DNA of 60,398 nucleotides from JAXLWB01 sp046328715 (lineage in GTDB: Bacteria; Chloroflexota; Anaerolineae; Caldilineales; Caldilineaceae): the NCBI GenBank assembly GCA_046328715.1, contig JAXLWB010000061.1:1-60398 (forward strand), written 5' to 3'. Under the pieces are notes generated by a model. It had not been told where the DNA came from. It saw only the letters and a program-made list of their open reading frames with translations, and did not search any database. The position numbers and the translations under genes were made by a program. This document shows, one piece after another, positions 8,887 to 17,166 of the stretch; position 1 is the stretch's first letter; each line of letters opens with the position of its first letter.

Positions 8887-10311
8887 TCACGTCGCTGACA
8901 CCAATGCTTCGTCGATCAGCGGTGAAATGGTTTCGGCGGCAGTAGCAGCCGACTTTTCGCCGGTAAAGACCAGGTCCAGTTCCGATTGGATGATGCTGCT
9001 GATGGCGGCCCACTTTTCCCCAGCAGCAGGAATGCGAAATTGATTAGGCTGGCTGGCAAGTGCAATCAATGGTGCGTAACCGAGTTTCTGGTTGCTTTCC
9101 GTGTTGAAGCGGTCGAGCAGTTTTTTCAGCGGCGGAATCGTCGGAGTTGCCGGGTCGATGACACGGTTGAGCACAAAGTTACGTGCATAATCCCAGGCCA
9201 GATCGGGTTCTTTGCTTTGGGTAGAAATGCCCCAACACCAGGAGTGCTCGTACCAGGTGCGGCTACCGATATTGGCGCGCGGGGAAAGCACAGCCTTCCA
9301 GTGTAGGTCGCTGCTCTGCTTTAGGCTGGCCACATCCCAGGTGTTGCCCAAATAGAGTGACGTGACACCACTCTTGAAGGCATTGATGCCTCCTTCCAGT
9401 TTGCGAATCTGGTCGGTGGGCACCGCAATTTGATCGACATTGACCAGATTCGCCCAGTACTGAAGCGCCTCGATGCTTTGGGGCTGATCGAGGATCGCCT
9501 TGGTCTGTTCTGGGTTGAGGATATCTCCGCCATTCGACCAGATCCAATAGGTCCAGGGGACAAACCAAAGATCAAAAGCCAAGCCATATCGTTCGGTCGA
9601 CTCGTCTTTGCGCTTGACGAGTGCTTGGGCCATGGCTCGTAGATCGTCCCAGCGCCAGTCTGCATTCGGTTCGGCAATTCCGACTTCACTCAGGTGGTCG
9701 AGATTGTAGTAGACTGAGGCCGGACCAGGCATGAAACCAATCAACAGGGCATAGAGATTGTCTTGCCAGGCCGCCGCTTCAATGGCAGGAGGCAAAAGCT
9801 CACTCTTTTTGACCTCTGAGTCGTTTTCCAAATAAGGGTCTAGATTGAGCAGCGCGCCGCTCTTGGCATAAGGCTGGACATAGCCTTCCCACAAATCATA
9901 AAGATCGGGCATGGTGCCGGCCGCAATGTGGGTTTGCAGCTTTTCAAAGTAGTTCTGCCCCTCGGCAAGCATCTCCATGTCAATCGTCAGACCCGAGCGG
10001 GTGGCGCTATATTGCTTGTTGAATTGCTCACGCAGCGTGGTCTCCGGCTCAGTGTAGCAACAGACCAGCACATGCAATTGCTTGTATTCAATAGTTGGCG
10101 TGCTTTCTCCTAGAGTCTGTGTACTCTGCGAAGCGGACGACGGAAGACAAGACGCCAGGCTACAGCTTCCTGCACCGGCAGCGATCCATTTGAGTAGGGT
10201 ACGACGGCTGATGACTACGTTTGTGCTGTCACTAGCATCGGGGGACTCAGAAGCAGATCGTTCATCGGCTGAAATACGCATACGTTCTATGCTCGATTCT
10301 CCTAACCGCAA
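8887..10311 (-). CDS. Extracellular solute-binding lipoprotein (sugar ABC type)
   Basis: About 474 residues. A twin-arginine-like stretch (SRRTLLKWIAAGAGSCSLASC) ends in a lipobox (LASC), so the protein is probably exported, lipidated and tethered outside the membrane. The mature part has the family-1 solute-binding pattern (LREQFNKQY, AAGTMPDLYDLWEGYVQPYAKSGALLNLDPYL, GLAFDLWFVPW, AWDYARNFV). I chose the TTG at 10311 because AAGGAG precedes it at a spacing of about 9; the ATG at 10281 has an SD-like AGGAG too far away. No permease genes adjoin it. It follows a Cys/Met-type PLP enzyme by 14 bp, so the pair are probably co-transcribed. It may borrow the permeases at 13015-14956, or act with ones outside the window. 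Confidence 0.85.
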   Translation of the reverse strand: MRLGESSIERMRISADERSASESPDASDSTNVVISRRTLLKWIAAGAGSCSLASCLPSSASQSTQTLGESTPTIEYKQLHVLVCCYTEPETTLREQFNKQYSATRSGLTIDMEMLAEGQNYFEKLQTHIAAGTMPDLYDLWEGYVQPYAKSGALLNLDPYLENDSEVKKSELLPPAIEAAAWQDNLYALLIGFMPGPASVYYNLDHLSEVGIAEPNADWRWDDLRAMAQALVKRKDESTERYGLAFDLWFVPWTYWIWSNGGDILNPEQTKAILDQPQSIEALQYWANLVNVDQIAVPTDQIRKLEGGINAFKSGVTSLYLGNTWDVASLKQSSDLHWKAVLSPRANIGSRTWYEHSWCWGISTQSKEPDLAWDYARNFVLNRVIDPATPTIPPLKKLLDRFNTESNQKLGYAPLIALASQPNQFRIPAAGEKWAAISSIIQSELDLVFTGEKSAATAAETISPLIDEALVSAT

Positions 10312-10325
10312 TTGTGTGATGCTCC

Positions 10326-11444
10326 TTACCCGAGTGCCTGTGCTAAATCTTCCATCAAATCATCAACATGCTCAAGCCCGATGGAGCAGCGGAGCAGTGC
10401 AGGTGGAGCTACCGAATTTGGACCTTCAATTGAATAGCGATGCTCGATCAGGCTTTCAAAACCGCCAAGACTAGTGGCGCGGGTAAAAAGATTGACGCGT
10501 GACGAGATTGCAAGTGCCTCATCCGCCCCACCTTTGACTGTAAACGAGAGCATCCCCCCAAAGCGGCGCATTTGTTCAGCAGCAATCTCGTGGCCAGGGT
10601 GGTGCGCCAAACCAGGATAGTGGACCGCCTCTAACTTGGGATGACCATCGAGAAAGCGGGCGATCTTTTCGGCGTTATCACTTGCCGCATGCACGCGCAG
10701 ATGAAGGGTCGGGATGCTGCGCAAAAGTAGCCAACAATCAAAGGGCGAGGGAACGGCACCGCCCATCTGTTGAAAACTACGCACACGCTGAAACGTTTCA
10801 CTCTCCTCTTTCGCAATCACCGCCCCACCCAGCACATCGCTATGGCCGCCGATATATTTGGTGGTGGAGTGGACGACTAGATCTGCGCCCAACGCCAGCG
10901 GGTTTTGTAGAACAGGGGTGGCCCAGGTGTTATCCGCCACACAGATCGCACCGGCAGCATGAGCCACTTCGGCAGTGCGCACGATGTCAGTAATACGCAA
11001 CTGTGGGTTGGAGGGCGTCTCGACCCAGACCAGCCTGGTGTTAGGTTTGATCGCTCGCTCAATATTGGTGACATCACTCATATCGACAATGGTGTGATCA
11101 ATGTTCCAGCGTTTGTAGTGTTGTTCGAGCAGCGCGCGCGTGCCAAAGTAAATATCGCTGGGCAGGATCACATGGTCACCCGCCGACAACGAATGGTAGA
11201 CGGCCTGGGTAGCCGCCTGTCCCGAACTGAAAGCAGCCGCAGCAACCCCTCCCTCAAGATTAGCCAAGGCTGATTCTAGCGCCTGACGATTGGGATTGCT
11301 GGCGCGGGTATAGACATGTTTGTTGGGGAAAGTGCCATCGGCCTCACGGGCAAAGGTGGTTGAAAGCACCAGCGGCGGTGTGACCGCACTAGTGCCTCGG
11401 TCAAGTTCATGGCCAGTGTGAATAGCTCGAGTTTCAGGTCGCAT
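10326..11444 (-). CDS. Cys/Met-metabolism PLP enzyme (cystathionine gamma-synthase/lyase family)
   Basis: The 372-residue PLP enzyme has the classic family layout: MRPETRAIHTG start, YTRASNPN, SSGQAATQAV, DNTWATPVLQNPLALGAD and the PLP lysine at 196 in HSTTKYIGGHSD. The C-terminal SLGGFESLIEHR block is typical of cystathionine gamma-synthase, gamma-lyase and methionine gamma-lyase, which the sequence alone does not separate. The ATG at 11444 is preceded by AAAGGA at a spacing of about 9; a much longer in-frame extension upstream runs antiparallel through the MFS gene and its repeat and is rejected. It is followed by the solute-binding lipoprotein gene after 14 bp. Its product would act in cytoplasmic sulfur amino-acid metabolism. 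Confidence 0.9.
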   Translation of the reverse strand: MRPETRAIHTGHELDRGTSAVTPPLVLSTTFAREADGTFPNKHVYTRASNPNRQALESALANLEGGVAAAAFSSGQAATQAVYHSLSAGDHVILPSDIYFGTRALLEQHYKRWNIDHTIVDMSDVTNIERAIKPNTRLVWVETPSNPQLRITDIVRTAEVAHAAGAICVADNTWATPVLQNPLALGADLVVHSTTKYIGGHSDVLGGAVIAKEESETFQRVRSFQQMGGAVPSPFDCWLLLRSIPTLHLRVHAASDNAEKIARFLDGHPKLEAVHYPGLAHHPGHEIAAEQMRRFGGMLSFTVKGGADEALAISSRVNLFTRATSLGGFESLIEHRYSIEGPNSVAPPALLRCSIGLEHVDDLMEDLAQALG

Positions 11445-11471
11445 GAAAAAAGGTCCTTTAGAATCGGCGCG

Positions 11472-11547
11472 CTGCCAACGGATTTTCGGGAACGGATTTG
11501 TAAGTGATAACAATCCGTTCAATCCGTTCCCGAAAATCCGTTGGCAG
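11472..11547. repeat. Perfect 27-bp inverted repeat of AACGGATT words
   Basis: Arms 11472-11498 and 11521-11547 are perfect reverse complements over 27 bp. The 22-nt loop contains another partial copy of the word (CAATCCGTTC, 11511-11520). Each arm holds two copies of CAACGGATT / GAACGGATT joined by TTCGGG. The right arm encodes the last residues of the MFS protein, and its stop codon (11519-11521) sits at the arm boundary. Confidence 0.9.
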
Positions 11548-12727
11548 CGGTTGGTAAGTATGTAATCAAAGTCGCCAGCGTCACCGCACCCACGATAACC
11601 AGGGCCACTGTATAGGCTTGGGCTGGGTAATGACCTGCACCGTCTTTGCCAAAGAGATTGATGATTGCCCCCATCGCCCACTGTGTGACAAAGATACCAG
11701 TGAAGGAGAACAGATTGGTTGCACTGACTGCCCGTCCGACCAAACCGTTGGGAAAAAGCCGCCGAGCCTGAGGCATAAGCAAAAGACTCACCGCACCGCC
11801 AAAGCCAAACAAAAAATTGAGCAGTGGAAACCAAGCGGGCGCTGGACGTACGGCATAGAAAAAGGTGCCAAGAACCTGCAAAGCCGCGCCAAGCACCATG
11901 ACCCACTCCAGCCCAAAACGGTCGGCCAGCCAGCCACTAGAGCCGAAACCGAACATTACCCCAATAGCGATGACAAAGAGCAGGTTGCTGGCAGCCAGCT
12001 TATCCAAGGCGTAGACATCGTTGAAATAGGGTCCAGCCCACAACCCCTGCATGGCGATCAGGACGCCATTCATGGTAAAGCTGAGCAACCCAATGCGCCA
12101 AAAATGGCGATTGCGAAAGATATCGGCGAGCGAGCCGTCGGTAGCAACCGGTTTGTTCCAGACTTCGCCCGGTGGCGTGTTGCGCACCCAAATGAGTATG
12201 GCAGCAGCAACCGCCGCCATTGCCACCCCACCGCCCCAGAAGATCCCACGCCAGCCAAAGGCCGCATTCAAACGGGCTAGTGGAATCGAGGCGGCAATCC
12301 CACCCATTGAGCCAAAACCAACCATCAATGCCGAAATCGTAGCATAACGTTCGGGTGAAAACCAACGGCTAAAGGCCTTGAGTGCACCCATCAAAATGCC
12401 TGCCGTCCCTAGCCCGATCAGTGCCCGCCCTAGCGCCAACATGGCAAAGGAATGCGCATTGGCAAATATCAATCCACCTGCTGCGCCGAAAAACATCAAC
12501 CCCGGCGTCACCCAACGCGGCCCAATCCAATCCAGCCCGATGCCCAGTGGAATCTGCGCTGCGGCAAAGGCCAGGAAGAAGAGGCTGCTCATCAAGCCCA
12601 ACTGCGCAGCATTTAAGCCGAGTTCACTCGAAAGATCACCTGCCAGCGCCGCATTGGCCGTACGAAAAAAGTAGGAAAGCATGTGAGCAACGGCAAAGAG
12701 GGCAAATACGCGCAAGTGTTTGGGCAT
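11519..12727 (-). CDS. MFS transporter
   Basis: The 402-residue major facilitator protein has about twelve hydrophobic segments. Motif-A-like stretches are visible between helices 2 and 3 (GLDWIGPRWVTPG) and in the second half (GWLADRFGLEWVM). The FRTANAALAGDLSSELGLNAAQLGLMSS start is typical of the nitrate/nitrite- or hexose-phosphate-like branch, but the substrate is undetermined. The last nine codons (TAANGFSGTD end) are written by the right arm of the 27-bp inverted repeat, so the native C-terminus may once have ended earlier. The ATG at 12727 has no strong SD. The sugar ABC operon lies upstream on the same strand beyond 287 bp. Confidence 0.85.
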   Translation of the reverse strand: MPKHLRVFALFAVAHMLSYFFRTANAALAGDLSSELGLNAAQLGLMSSLFFLAFAAAQIPLGIGLDWIGPRWVTPGLMFFGAAGGLIFANAHSFAMLALGRALIGLGTAGILMGALKAFSRWFSPERYATISALMVGFGSMGGIAASIPLARLNAAFGWRGIFWGGGVAMAAVAAAILIWVRNTPPGEVWNKPVATDGSLADIFRNRHFWRIGLLSFTMNGVLIAMQGLWAGPYFNDVYALDKLAASNLLFVIAIGVMFGFGSSGWLADRFGLEWVMVLGAALQVLGTFFYAVRPAPAWFPLLNFLFGFGGAVSLLLMPQARRLFPNGLVGRAVSATNLFSFTGIFVTQWAMGAIINLFGKDGAGHYPAQAYTVALVIVGAVTLATLITYLPTAANGFSGTD

Positions 12728-13014
12728 AGAAAGAGATTCATGATTGGGAGATTATATTGGTTCGTTGGATTTGGGTATAGAGATTGTAACACGTTTATGA
12801 GGATTGAGACAAAGAAGGGTGAATTTACTGATGGCCTGATGCTGACTCATGGAGCCAATAGTTCGCTCTTGCATCAGCTTGCGCATTTCTTTACTTGAAA
12901 TCCAGCTTCAATTGGCGTTATTAGAATGACCCCTTACTCATGTCCAGTGTTCAGAGTCGTTAGTGTCAGCATACGGCTGTCCCCTTTACTGACGTGCGAG
13001 GTTCTGATATAGGG
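12728..13014. other. Intergenic region with one TTACTGACGTGCG repeat unit
   Basis: These 287 bp lie between the end of the ABC permease gene and the start of the MFS gene. The only structure I see is one copy of the dispersed unit at 12981-13006. No confident promoter or ORF is present. Confidence 0.4.
12981..13006. repeat. Dispersed TTACTGACGTGCGRGG repeat, unit 1
   Basis: The stretch CCTTTACTGACGTGCGAGG plus TTCTGA closely matches units at 37428-37453 and in both arms of 58042-58108. Here it occurs singly. Confidence 0.7.
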
Positions 13015-13890
13015 CTACAGCTTCAGCCCGCTCATCACCACGCCTTGCGTGAAGTAGCGTTGAGCAACGGCGAAGAGCGCAAGAACGGGCACGGTCATGA
13101 TGGCGGCACCTGCCATGAGTAGATGGTCACGAGGGTCGGTATTTTCCATGGGGAAGGTCTGGAAGGTGCGCAAGCCGACTGCAGCAGTGTAGAGGTTGAT
13201 GCGGTTGAGGTAGATAAAGGGGCCGAAGAAATCGTTCCAGTCGGCAAGGAATTGGAGAATGGCGACGGTGGTCAAGGCAGGCTTCATTAGCGGCACGATC
13301 ACGCTCCACAAAATGCGGAAGGGACCGGCCCCATCTAGCGTTGCAGCCTCATCGAGATCGCGGGGAATGCTGAGGATAAATTGGCGTAGCAGGAAGACCA
13401 TAAAGGCTCCGCCCCCCAGCCAGGCACCGATCGTGAGCGGCACGTAGGTATTGATTAGCTTCAGCTTAAAGAAGAGTAGATATTGCGGAATCACGGTCAC
13501 CGTGGAGGGGATCATCATGGTGCTGAGCAGCAAAACAAACCAGATGTTTTTGCCGATAAAGTTAAAGCGCGCAAAGGCATAGGAGGTGGTCGTGGCTGTG
13601 ATGATGGTGCCTGGAATGGTCAGCGCCGCAATTAAGAAGCTATTCAACATCCAACGCGCAAAGGGTACCGACTGAAAGACCTTGACATAATTCCCCCATT
13701 GTGGGTTCTCTGGAAAGAGATGCGGCGTGTAAGAGCGCAATTCCTGCCAGGTCTGCAACGAACTCGAAGCCGTCCAAAAGAGCGGAAAGGCAAAAGCCAC
13801 CCCGATCACGGTTAAGATCAGATAGGTCAGCACAGTGCCCCATTGGAAATGTGAGCGGGGTTTGGAGGGTGAAAGAGTGGTTGTGGTCAT
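13015..13890 (-). CDS. Sugar ABC transporter permease, MalG/UgpE type
   Basis: A 291-residue membrane protein with six helices (first: VLTYLILTVIGVAFAFPLFW) and the binding-protein-dependent transport EAA loop 'EAATLDGAGPFRILWSVIVPLMKPAL', which docks on the ATPase. The VFQSVPFARWMLNSFLIA and STMMIPSTVTVIPQYLLFFKL segments are typical of the MalG/UgpE family. It is the third gene of the operon SBP - permease - permease. The start is set at 13890 (MTTTTLSPSKPRS). The apparent upstream in-frame extension (FSTFQLFNFSTFQLF) is only the translation of the GTTGAAAA repeat arm. No ATPase gene is present nearby, as is common when a shared MsmK-type ATPase is encoded elsewhere. Confidence 0.9.
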   Translation of the reverse strand: MTTTTLSPSKPRSHFQWGTVLTYLILTVIGVAFAFPLFWTASSSLQTWQELRSYTPHLFPENPQWGNYVKVFQSVPFARWMLNSFLIAALTIPGTIITATTTSYAFARFNFIGKNIWFVLLLSTMMIPSTVTVIPQYLLFFKLKLINTYVPLTIGAWLGGGAFMVFLLRQFILSIPRDLDEAATLDGAGPFRILWSVIVPLMKPALTTVAILQFLADWNDFFGPFIYLNRINLYTAAVGLRTFQTFPMENTDPRDHLLMAGAAIMTVPVLALFAVAQRYFTQGVVMSGLKL

Positions 13891-13891
13891 A

Positions 13892-14004
13892 GTGGAAGAG
13901 TGGAAGAGTTGAAAAGTTGAAAAGTTGAAAAGTTGAAAAGTTGAAAAGTGAAGGCGTAGATCGAACACTCTTCAACTCTTCCCCTTTTCAACTATTCAAC
14001 TTTT
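13892..14004. repeat. GTTGAAAA tandem-word inverted repeat between the two permease genes
   Basis: The left arm begins with two GTGGAAGA words and continues as five near-identical AGTTGAAA words to about 13950. The right arm (13966-14004) holds the complement (TTCAACTCTT, TTTTCAACT, ATTCAACTTTT). The element fills the gap between permease 1 (stop in the right arm) and permease 2 (ATG 2 bp beyond the left arm), leaving no room for an SD. It probably folds in the operon mRNA. Confidence 0.85.
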
Positions 14005-14956
14005 AATCCCCATAATAAAAAACCCAAAGCCGCGACATACGCATCTGAATCACGGTCAGCCCGACGATAATCAGGGCAAAGAACCAGGCCAACGCAGCGG
14101 CATAACCCATATTCCAGTAGTCGAAGGCATTTTTCCAAATGTGCAAGCTAAAGAACCAAGTAGCAAAGCCAGGTCCACCTTCGGTGGCGACAAAGGCAGC
14201 GGCGAAGGTCTGCAGCGCGCCGATAATGCCCAGCACCGTGTTGAAGAAAATGGTAGGCGAAAGCAGCGGAATGGTGATATGGCGCAGCCGTTGCCAGGCA
14301 TTTGCTCCATCAATGGCGGCAGCATCGTACATTTCAGTCGGGATGCCCTGCAAACCGGCCAGAAAGATAATCATCTGCGTGCCGCCCATCGAACTCCAGA
14401 GGCGCATCAGGATCAGGGTCGGAATCGCCCAGGTGCGATCGTTAAACCAACCCGGCGGATTTGCGATGCCGATGCCGCGCAGAATCTGATTGACCATGCC
14501 AAAGTCATTGTTGAAGAGCAACTTCCACAGAATTACCGACGCCACCAGCGGTACCAGCGAGGGCATAAAGACCATCGTGCGAAAGATGGTCACGTTTTTG
14601 ATCTGTTGATTTAGTAGCAGCGCCAACAACAGTGAGCCGATCACACTCAGCGGTACGCCCAATCCTGCGAAGTAGAAGGTGCGCCCTAAGGATGGCCAGA
14701 AGAGGTCATCATCGGTGACCATTTTGACATAATTCTGCACGCCAATAAAGACAGGCGGGCTGATCACGTCCGACTTGGTCAGGCTGAGATAGAGCGAATA
14801 GAGACTCGGCCCCAAGAACAAGCCAAAGAAGCCGATCAGCCAGGGAGTCAGGAAGAGATAGCCGTAGAAATTCTCACGCCGCTGGGCAGGAGAAAACCTA
14901 CGCCTCGTCTGTACCTGCACTGCGCCAGCCGGTGTTACATTGGTTGCTGTTGCCAT
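14003..14956 (-). CDS. Sugar ABC transporter permease, MalF/UgpA type
   Basis: A 317-residue membrane protein with six or more helices. RRENFYGYLFLTPWLIGFFGLFLGPSLYSLYLSLT is the usual first-helix region of UgpA/MalF-type permeases. The EAA loop reads 'YDAAAIDGANAWQRLRHITIPLLSPTIFF'. The protein pairs with the MalG-type permease downstream and the lipoprotein upstream to import a sugar or sugar-like solute. ATG 14956 follows AGGAA at a spacing of about 6. The gaps on both sides are completely filled by tandem-word hairpins, which could tune the relative amounts of the three subunits. Confidence 0.92.
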   Translation of the reverse strand: MATATNVTPAGAVQVQTRRRFSPAQRRENFYGYLFLTPWLIGFFGLFLGPSLYSLYLSLTKSDVISPPVFIGVQNYVKMVTDDDLFWPSLGRTFYFAGLGVPLSVIGSLLLALLLNQQIKNVTIFRTMVFMPSLVPLVASVILWKLLFNNDFGMVNQILRGIGIANPPGWFNDRTWAIPTLILMRLWSSMGGTQMIIFLAGLQGIPTEMYDAAAIDGANAWQRLRHITIPLLSPTIFFNTVLGIIGALQTFAAAFVATEGGPGFATWFFSLHIWKNAFDYWNMGYAAALAWFFALIIVGLTVIQMRMSRLWVFYYGD

Positions 14957-14967
14957 ACTAGTTCCTA

Positions 14968-15052
14968 AATACGAGATATGAAATACGAAATACGAAATGC
15001 AGTTATGAATTGCGAGTTTCGTATTTCGTATTTCGTACCTGGTATTTCATAG
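14968..15052. repeat. TACGAAA tandem-word inverted repeat between SBP and permease genes
   Basis: The left arm 14968-15001 reads as repeated AAATACGA / GATATGAA words. The right arm 15017-15052 reads TTTCGTA three times, then TACCTGGTATTTCATA. The element begins directly after the solute-binding protein stop codon (15053-15055 on the minus strand). It has no T-tract on the transcribed strand. Confidence 0.85.
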
Positions 15053-16408
15053 TTATGCCGGTTCCTGATCCAATACCTTCTGGATATTATCATGCAGGTC
15101 CTGCAAACCCTTCTCGAAGGGCACAGGGGCCTTGGGATCAAAGAGAATCGTTGCCCATTGCACACAGGCGTCGGTGTACTCCTTGCCGCGCGAGTTGGCA
15201 GGGGCGTTGGCGGGAATGCCGTTCTCCAGGTTGGGGATAAACCATTCGTGGACAGCATCTTTCTGGATCAATTCCTGGACCACATCGGGGCGGACAAAGG
15301 CACCCTGACCCGCAACGAGGTTAAAGCCGACACAACCCTCTTTGCTCGTAATATGCTTGAGAAATTCGTAGGATTCTTGCGGGTGCTGCGTGCCATTCAA
15401 GATGTTCCACGTGCCGCCACGAATCTGCGAGGGCGCTTTACCATTCTTGTCGGTGGGCAGCAGACCTTGATGCGCCTTGGCGACGGCTTCATCTTTGATA
15501 TCGCGCTTGAAGTTGCGCACATCGAGTGAACCACCCCAGCGCATCGAAATCTTGCCTTCAACCTGAGCAGCGGGAGCGTTTTCAATATCACCTGGTGCGG
15601 GCAGAATCTGATCTTCTACAGCTAGTTTGTACATCCAGCGCAGTGCATCCTGAGCATTCTTATCATCCATCAACAGGCTCTTGGTGCCTTCAGCATTGAT
15701 TAGCTCACCATTGAAGGCACGCACCAGTGTGACGAGATGGCCTTCGTCAAAGGCGGTCGCTAAACCAAAACGTCCACCATCTTTATTGTTTAGCTTGCGT
15801 GCCCATTCGTCATAGGTGGTCATTGGGGTATCATGCCCCTTGGGGTCAGGCAAGTCGATGCCAGCTTCCGCAAAATGGACTGCATTAATCACGAAGGTAT
15901 CTTGCCCCGCCCATCCCCAACTGGGTAGACCATACAACTTGCCATTGTAGTGCTGCAACACCATGAATTGCTCAAACCATTGTTTGACATCAAGATTGTC
16001 GGACGCGACCAAATCATCCAGCGGCATGATGATCTGCTTATTAATGGCCCGCCAGAAGTGGAAGTGCGAGGGGTCAAAGGCGCAGATGTCAGCCAGGTCG
16101 CCTGCGGCAAAGGAGGCATACATCTTAGCGTAGTTATCCTGCTGTGTGGCACCCGTCAGTGGACGAAACTCAATGTTGACATTGGGGTGCGTCTGTTTGA
16201 AGGTATCAATGCGCTCTTCATTCCAACCCGTGCCAGGGCCACGGAAGGTATCCCACTTGAGGTCAACGGGTGCGTTGGCAGGTGCGCTTTCCGCGCTACT
16301 ACCGGTCGAACCACTAGGGGCCGCTGCAACACAAGCTGCTAGCACTGCCGTGGATGCAGTTACGCCAGCGATTTTGAGAAACTCACGTCGAGACAATGCA
16401 CTTGCCAT
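15053..16408 (-). CDS. Sugar ABC transporter solute-binding lipoprotein
   Basis: About 451 residues. The start MASALSRREFLKIAGVTASTAV shows a twin-arginine-like SRREFLKIAG motif and a lipobox (LAAC), then a low-complexity A/G/S/P linker. Tat export and lipid anchoring are likely. The mature domain fits the family-1 sugar-binding proteins (AAGDLADICAFDPSHFHFW, NDLVAS-like 'PLDDLVASDNLDVKQWFEQF', GKLYGLPSWGWAGQDTFV, ESYEFLKHITSKEG). ATG 16408 is supported by AAAGGAG at a spacing of 7. It is the first gene of the operon with two permeases, under the promoter at 16574-16602. The ligand cannot be told from sequence, though the layout is that of oligosaccharide or polyol uptake. Confidence 0.92.
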   Translation of the reverse strand: MASALSRREFLKIAGVTASTAVLAACVAAAPSGSTGSSAESAPANAPVDLKWDTFRGPGTGWNEERIDTFKQTHPNVNIEFRPLTGATQQDNYAKMYASFAAGDLADICAFDPSHFHFWRAINKQIIMPLDDLVASDNLDVKQWFEQFMVLQHYNGKLYGLPSWGWAGQDTFVINAVHFAEAGIDLPDPKGHDTPMTTYDEWARKLNNKDGGRFGLATAFDEGHLVTLVRAFNGELINAEGTKSLLMDDKNAQDALRWMYKLAVEDQILPAPGDIENAPAAQVEGKISMRWGGSLDVRNFKRDIKDEAVAKAHQGLLPTDKNGKAPSQIRGGTWNILNGTQHPQESYEFLKHITSKEGCVGFNLVAGQGAFVRPDVVQELIQKDAVHEWFIPNLENGIPANAPANSRGKEYTDACVQWATILFDPKAPVPFEKGLQDLHDNIQKVLDQEPA

Positions 16409-16475
16409 GGTTACTCTCCTTTGAAGTCGGTGAATTATTAAGTTGTCGAACGAAAGAAGGGAGTACAACTACGAC

Positions 16476-16546
16476 TTCAGCTTTCAGTTTTCACTGGACG
16501 AGAAAGACAACCGGGAAGCAGTTCACAGTAATTTTTGAAAGCTGAA
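16476..16546. repeat. TTCAGCTTTCA inverted repeat in the sugar-operon leader
   Basis: TTCAGCTTTCA (16476-16486) and TGAAAGCTGAA (16536-16546) pair perfectly over 11 bp around a 49-nt loop. It lies in the predicted 5' untranslated leader of the solute-binding protein mRNA. Confidence 0.6.
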
Positions 16547-16561
16547 TAAACGGGCAAAACG

Positions 16562-16580
16562 GTATACCAAAAGAGTATAC
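16562..16580. promoter_or_regulatory. Candidate operator: two GTATAC sites, 13 bp apart
   Basis: GTATAC at 16562-16567 and at 16575-16580 are separated by CAAAAGA. The first overlaps the expected transcription start and the second overlaps the -10 box. A repressor bound here would block initiation. No regulator gene is adjacent. Confidence 0.35.
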
Positions 16581-16602
16581 TTGATTTGCGGCTGAATGGC
16601 AA
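16574..16602 (-). promoter_or_regulatory. Sigma-70-type promoter of the sugar ABC operon
   Basis: On the minus strand TTGCCA (16602-16597), a 17-bp spacer and TATACT (16579-16574) make a near-consensus vegetative promoter. Transcription would start near 16567, giving a leader of about 160 nt before the solute-binding protein ATG. It begins only 6 bp past the end of the nitroreductase gene. Confidence 0.7.
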
Positions 16603-16607
16603 GTTCG

Positions 16608-17141
16608 TTACGAAAGAGTGCTGACCTTTGCTTTGGCACTCTGACGCATAGGAGTTTTGTTTTCGCCAGTGGCATAGCCCAAGTGAATCACACCGACGAC
16701 CGACTCATCGTCCGCCAGGTCGATCAGCTTGTTGAGGCGCCGATCGTCGGGATAGGTCTTCCAGGCCGAGCCGATGCCCCTTTCCCAGGTGAGGAGCAAG
16801 AGGTTTTGAATCAGGGCCGAGGTAGCAGCGTAATCTTCCAGGCGAGTGTGGTCGTGATCGGAATTTTTCATCACCACAAAGAGGAAGAGCGGCACGTTAA
16901 TGAACTTTTGATACTCTTTCTCAGAATTTTTGCCCTTTTCTGCACCCATTTCGCCGCGTAGCGTGGCATATTGATGGCGCAGCTCTCCCCGCAAAAAAAT
17001 GAAGCGCCAGGGTTGAGTCATTTTATGATTGGGAGCGTAGATGGCTGTCTCCAATAGTTCTGTAATGAGGTCAGGATCAACCGGTTGATCGCTAAAACCA
17101 CCAACCGTGCGGCGAGTACGGATCAGTTCGTTGAGATTCAA
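16608..17141 (-). CDS. Nitroreductase family protein
   Basis: The 177-residue FMN-dependent oxidoreductase has the nitroreductase pattern: LIRTRRTVGGFSDQPVDPDLITELLETAIYAPNHKMTQPWRF at the start, which includes the flavin-contacting RTRR and the APN..TQPW block. Later come TSALIQNLLLLTWERGIGSAWKT and VVGVIHLGYA. Likely substrates are nitroaromatics, quinones or similar acceptors, with NAD(P)H as donor. I place the start at the TTG at 17141, which has AGGAGT at a spacing of about 6. A longer ATG start at 17201 would read through the neighbouring repeat arm (MPLCHFATLQLLNTP) and is rejected. It lies 104 bp downstream of a CNNM/CBS gene on the same strand. Confidence 0.88.
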   Translation of the reverse strand: MNLNELIRTRRTVGGFSDQPVDPDLITELLETAIYAPNHKMTQPWRFIFLRGELRHQYATLRGEMGAEKGKNSEKEYQKFINVPLFLFVVMKNSDHDHTRLEDYAATSALIQNLLLLTWERGIGSAWKTYPDDRRLNKLIDLADDESVVGVIHLGYATGENKTPMRQSAKAKVSTLS

Positions 17142-17166
17142 GGGTAAACTCCTACTGGGTGTGTTT

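Noticed and set aside
10326..11906. Long N-terminal extension of the Cys/Met PLP enzyme
   Set aside because: The extra 154 residues run antiparallel through the MFS gene and the 27-bp repeat; the family start and SD are at 11444.
11618..12280. A 220-codon open frame antisense to the MFS gene
   Set aside because: Low-complexity polar translation with no motif; the MFS frame explains the region.
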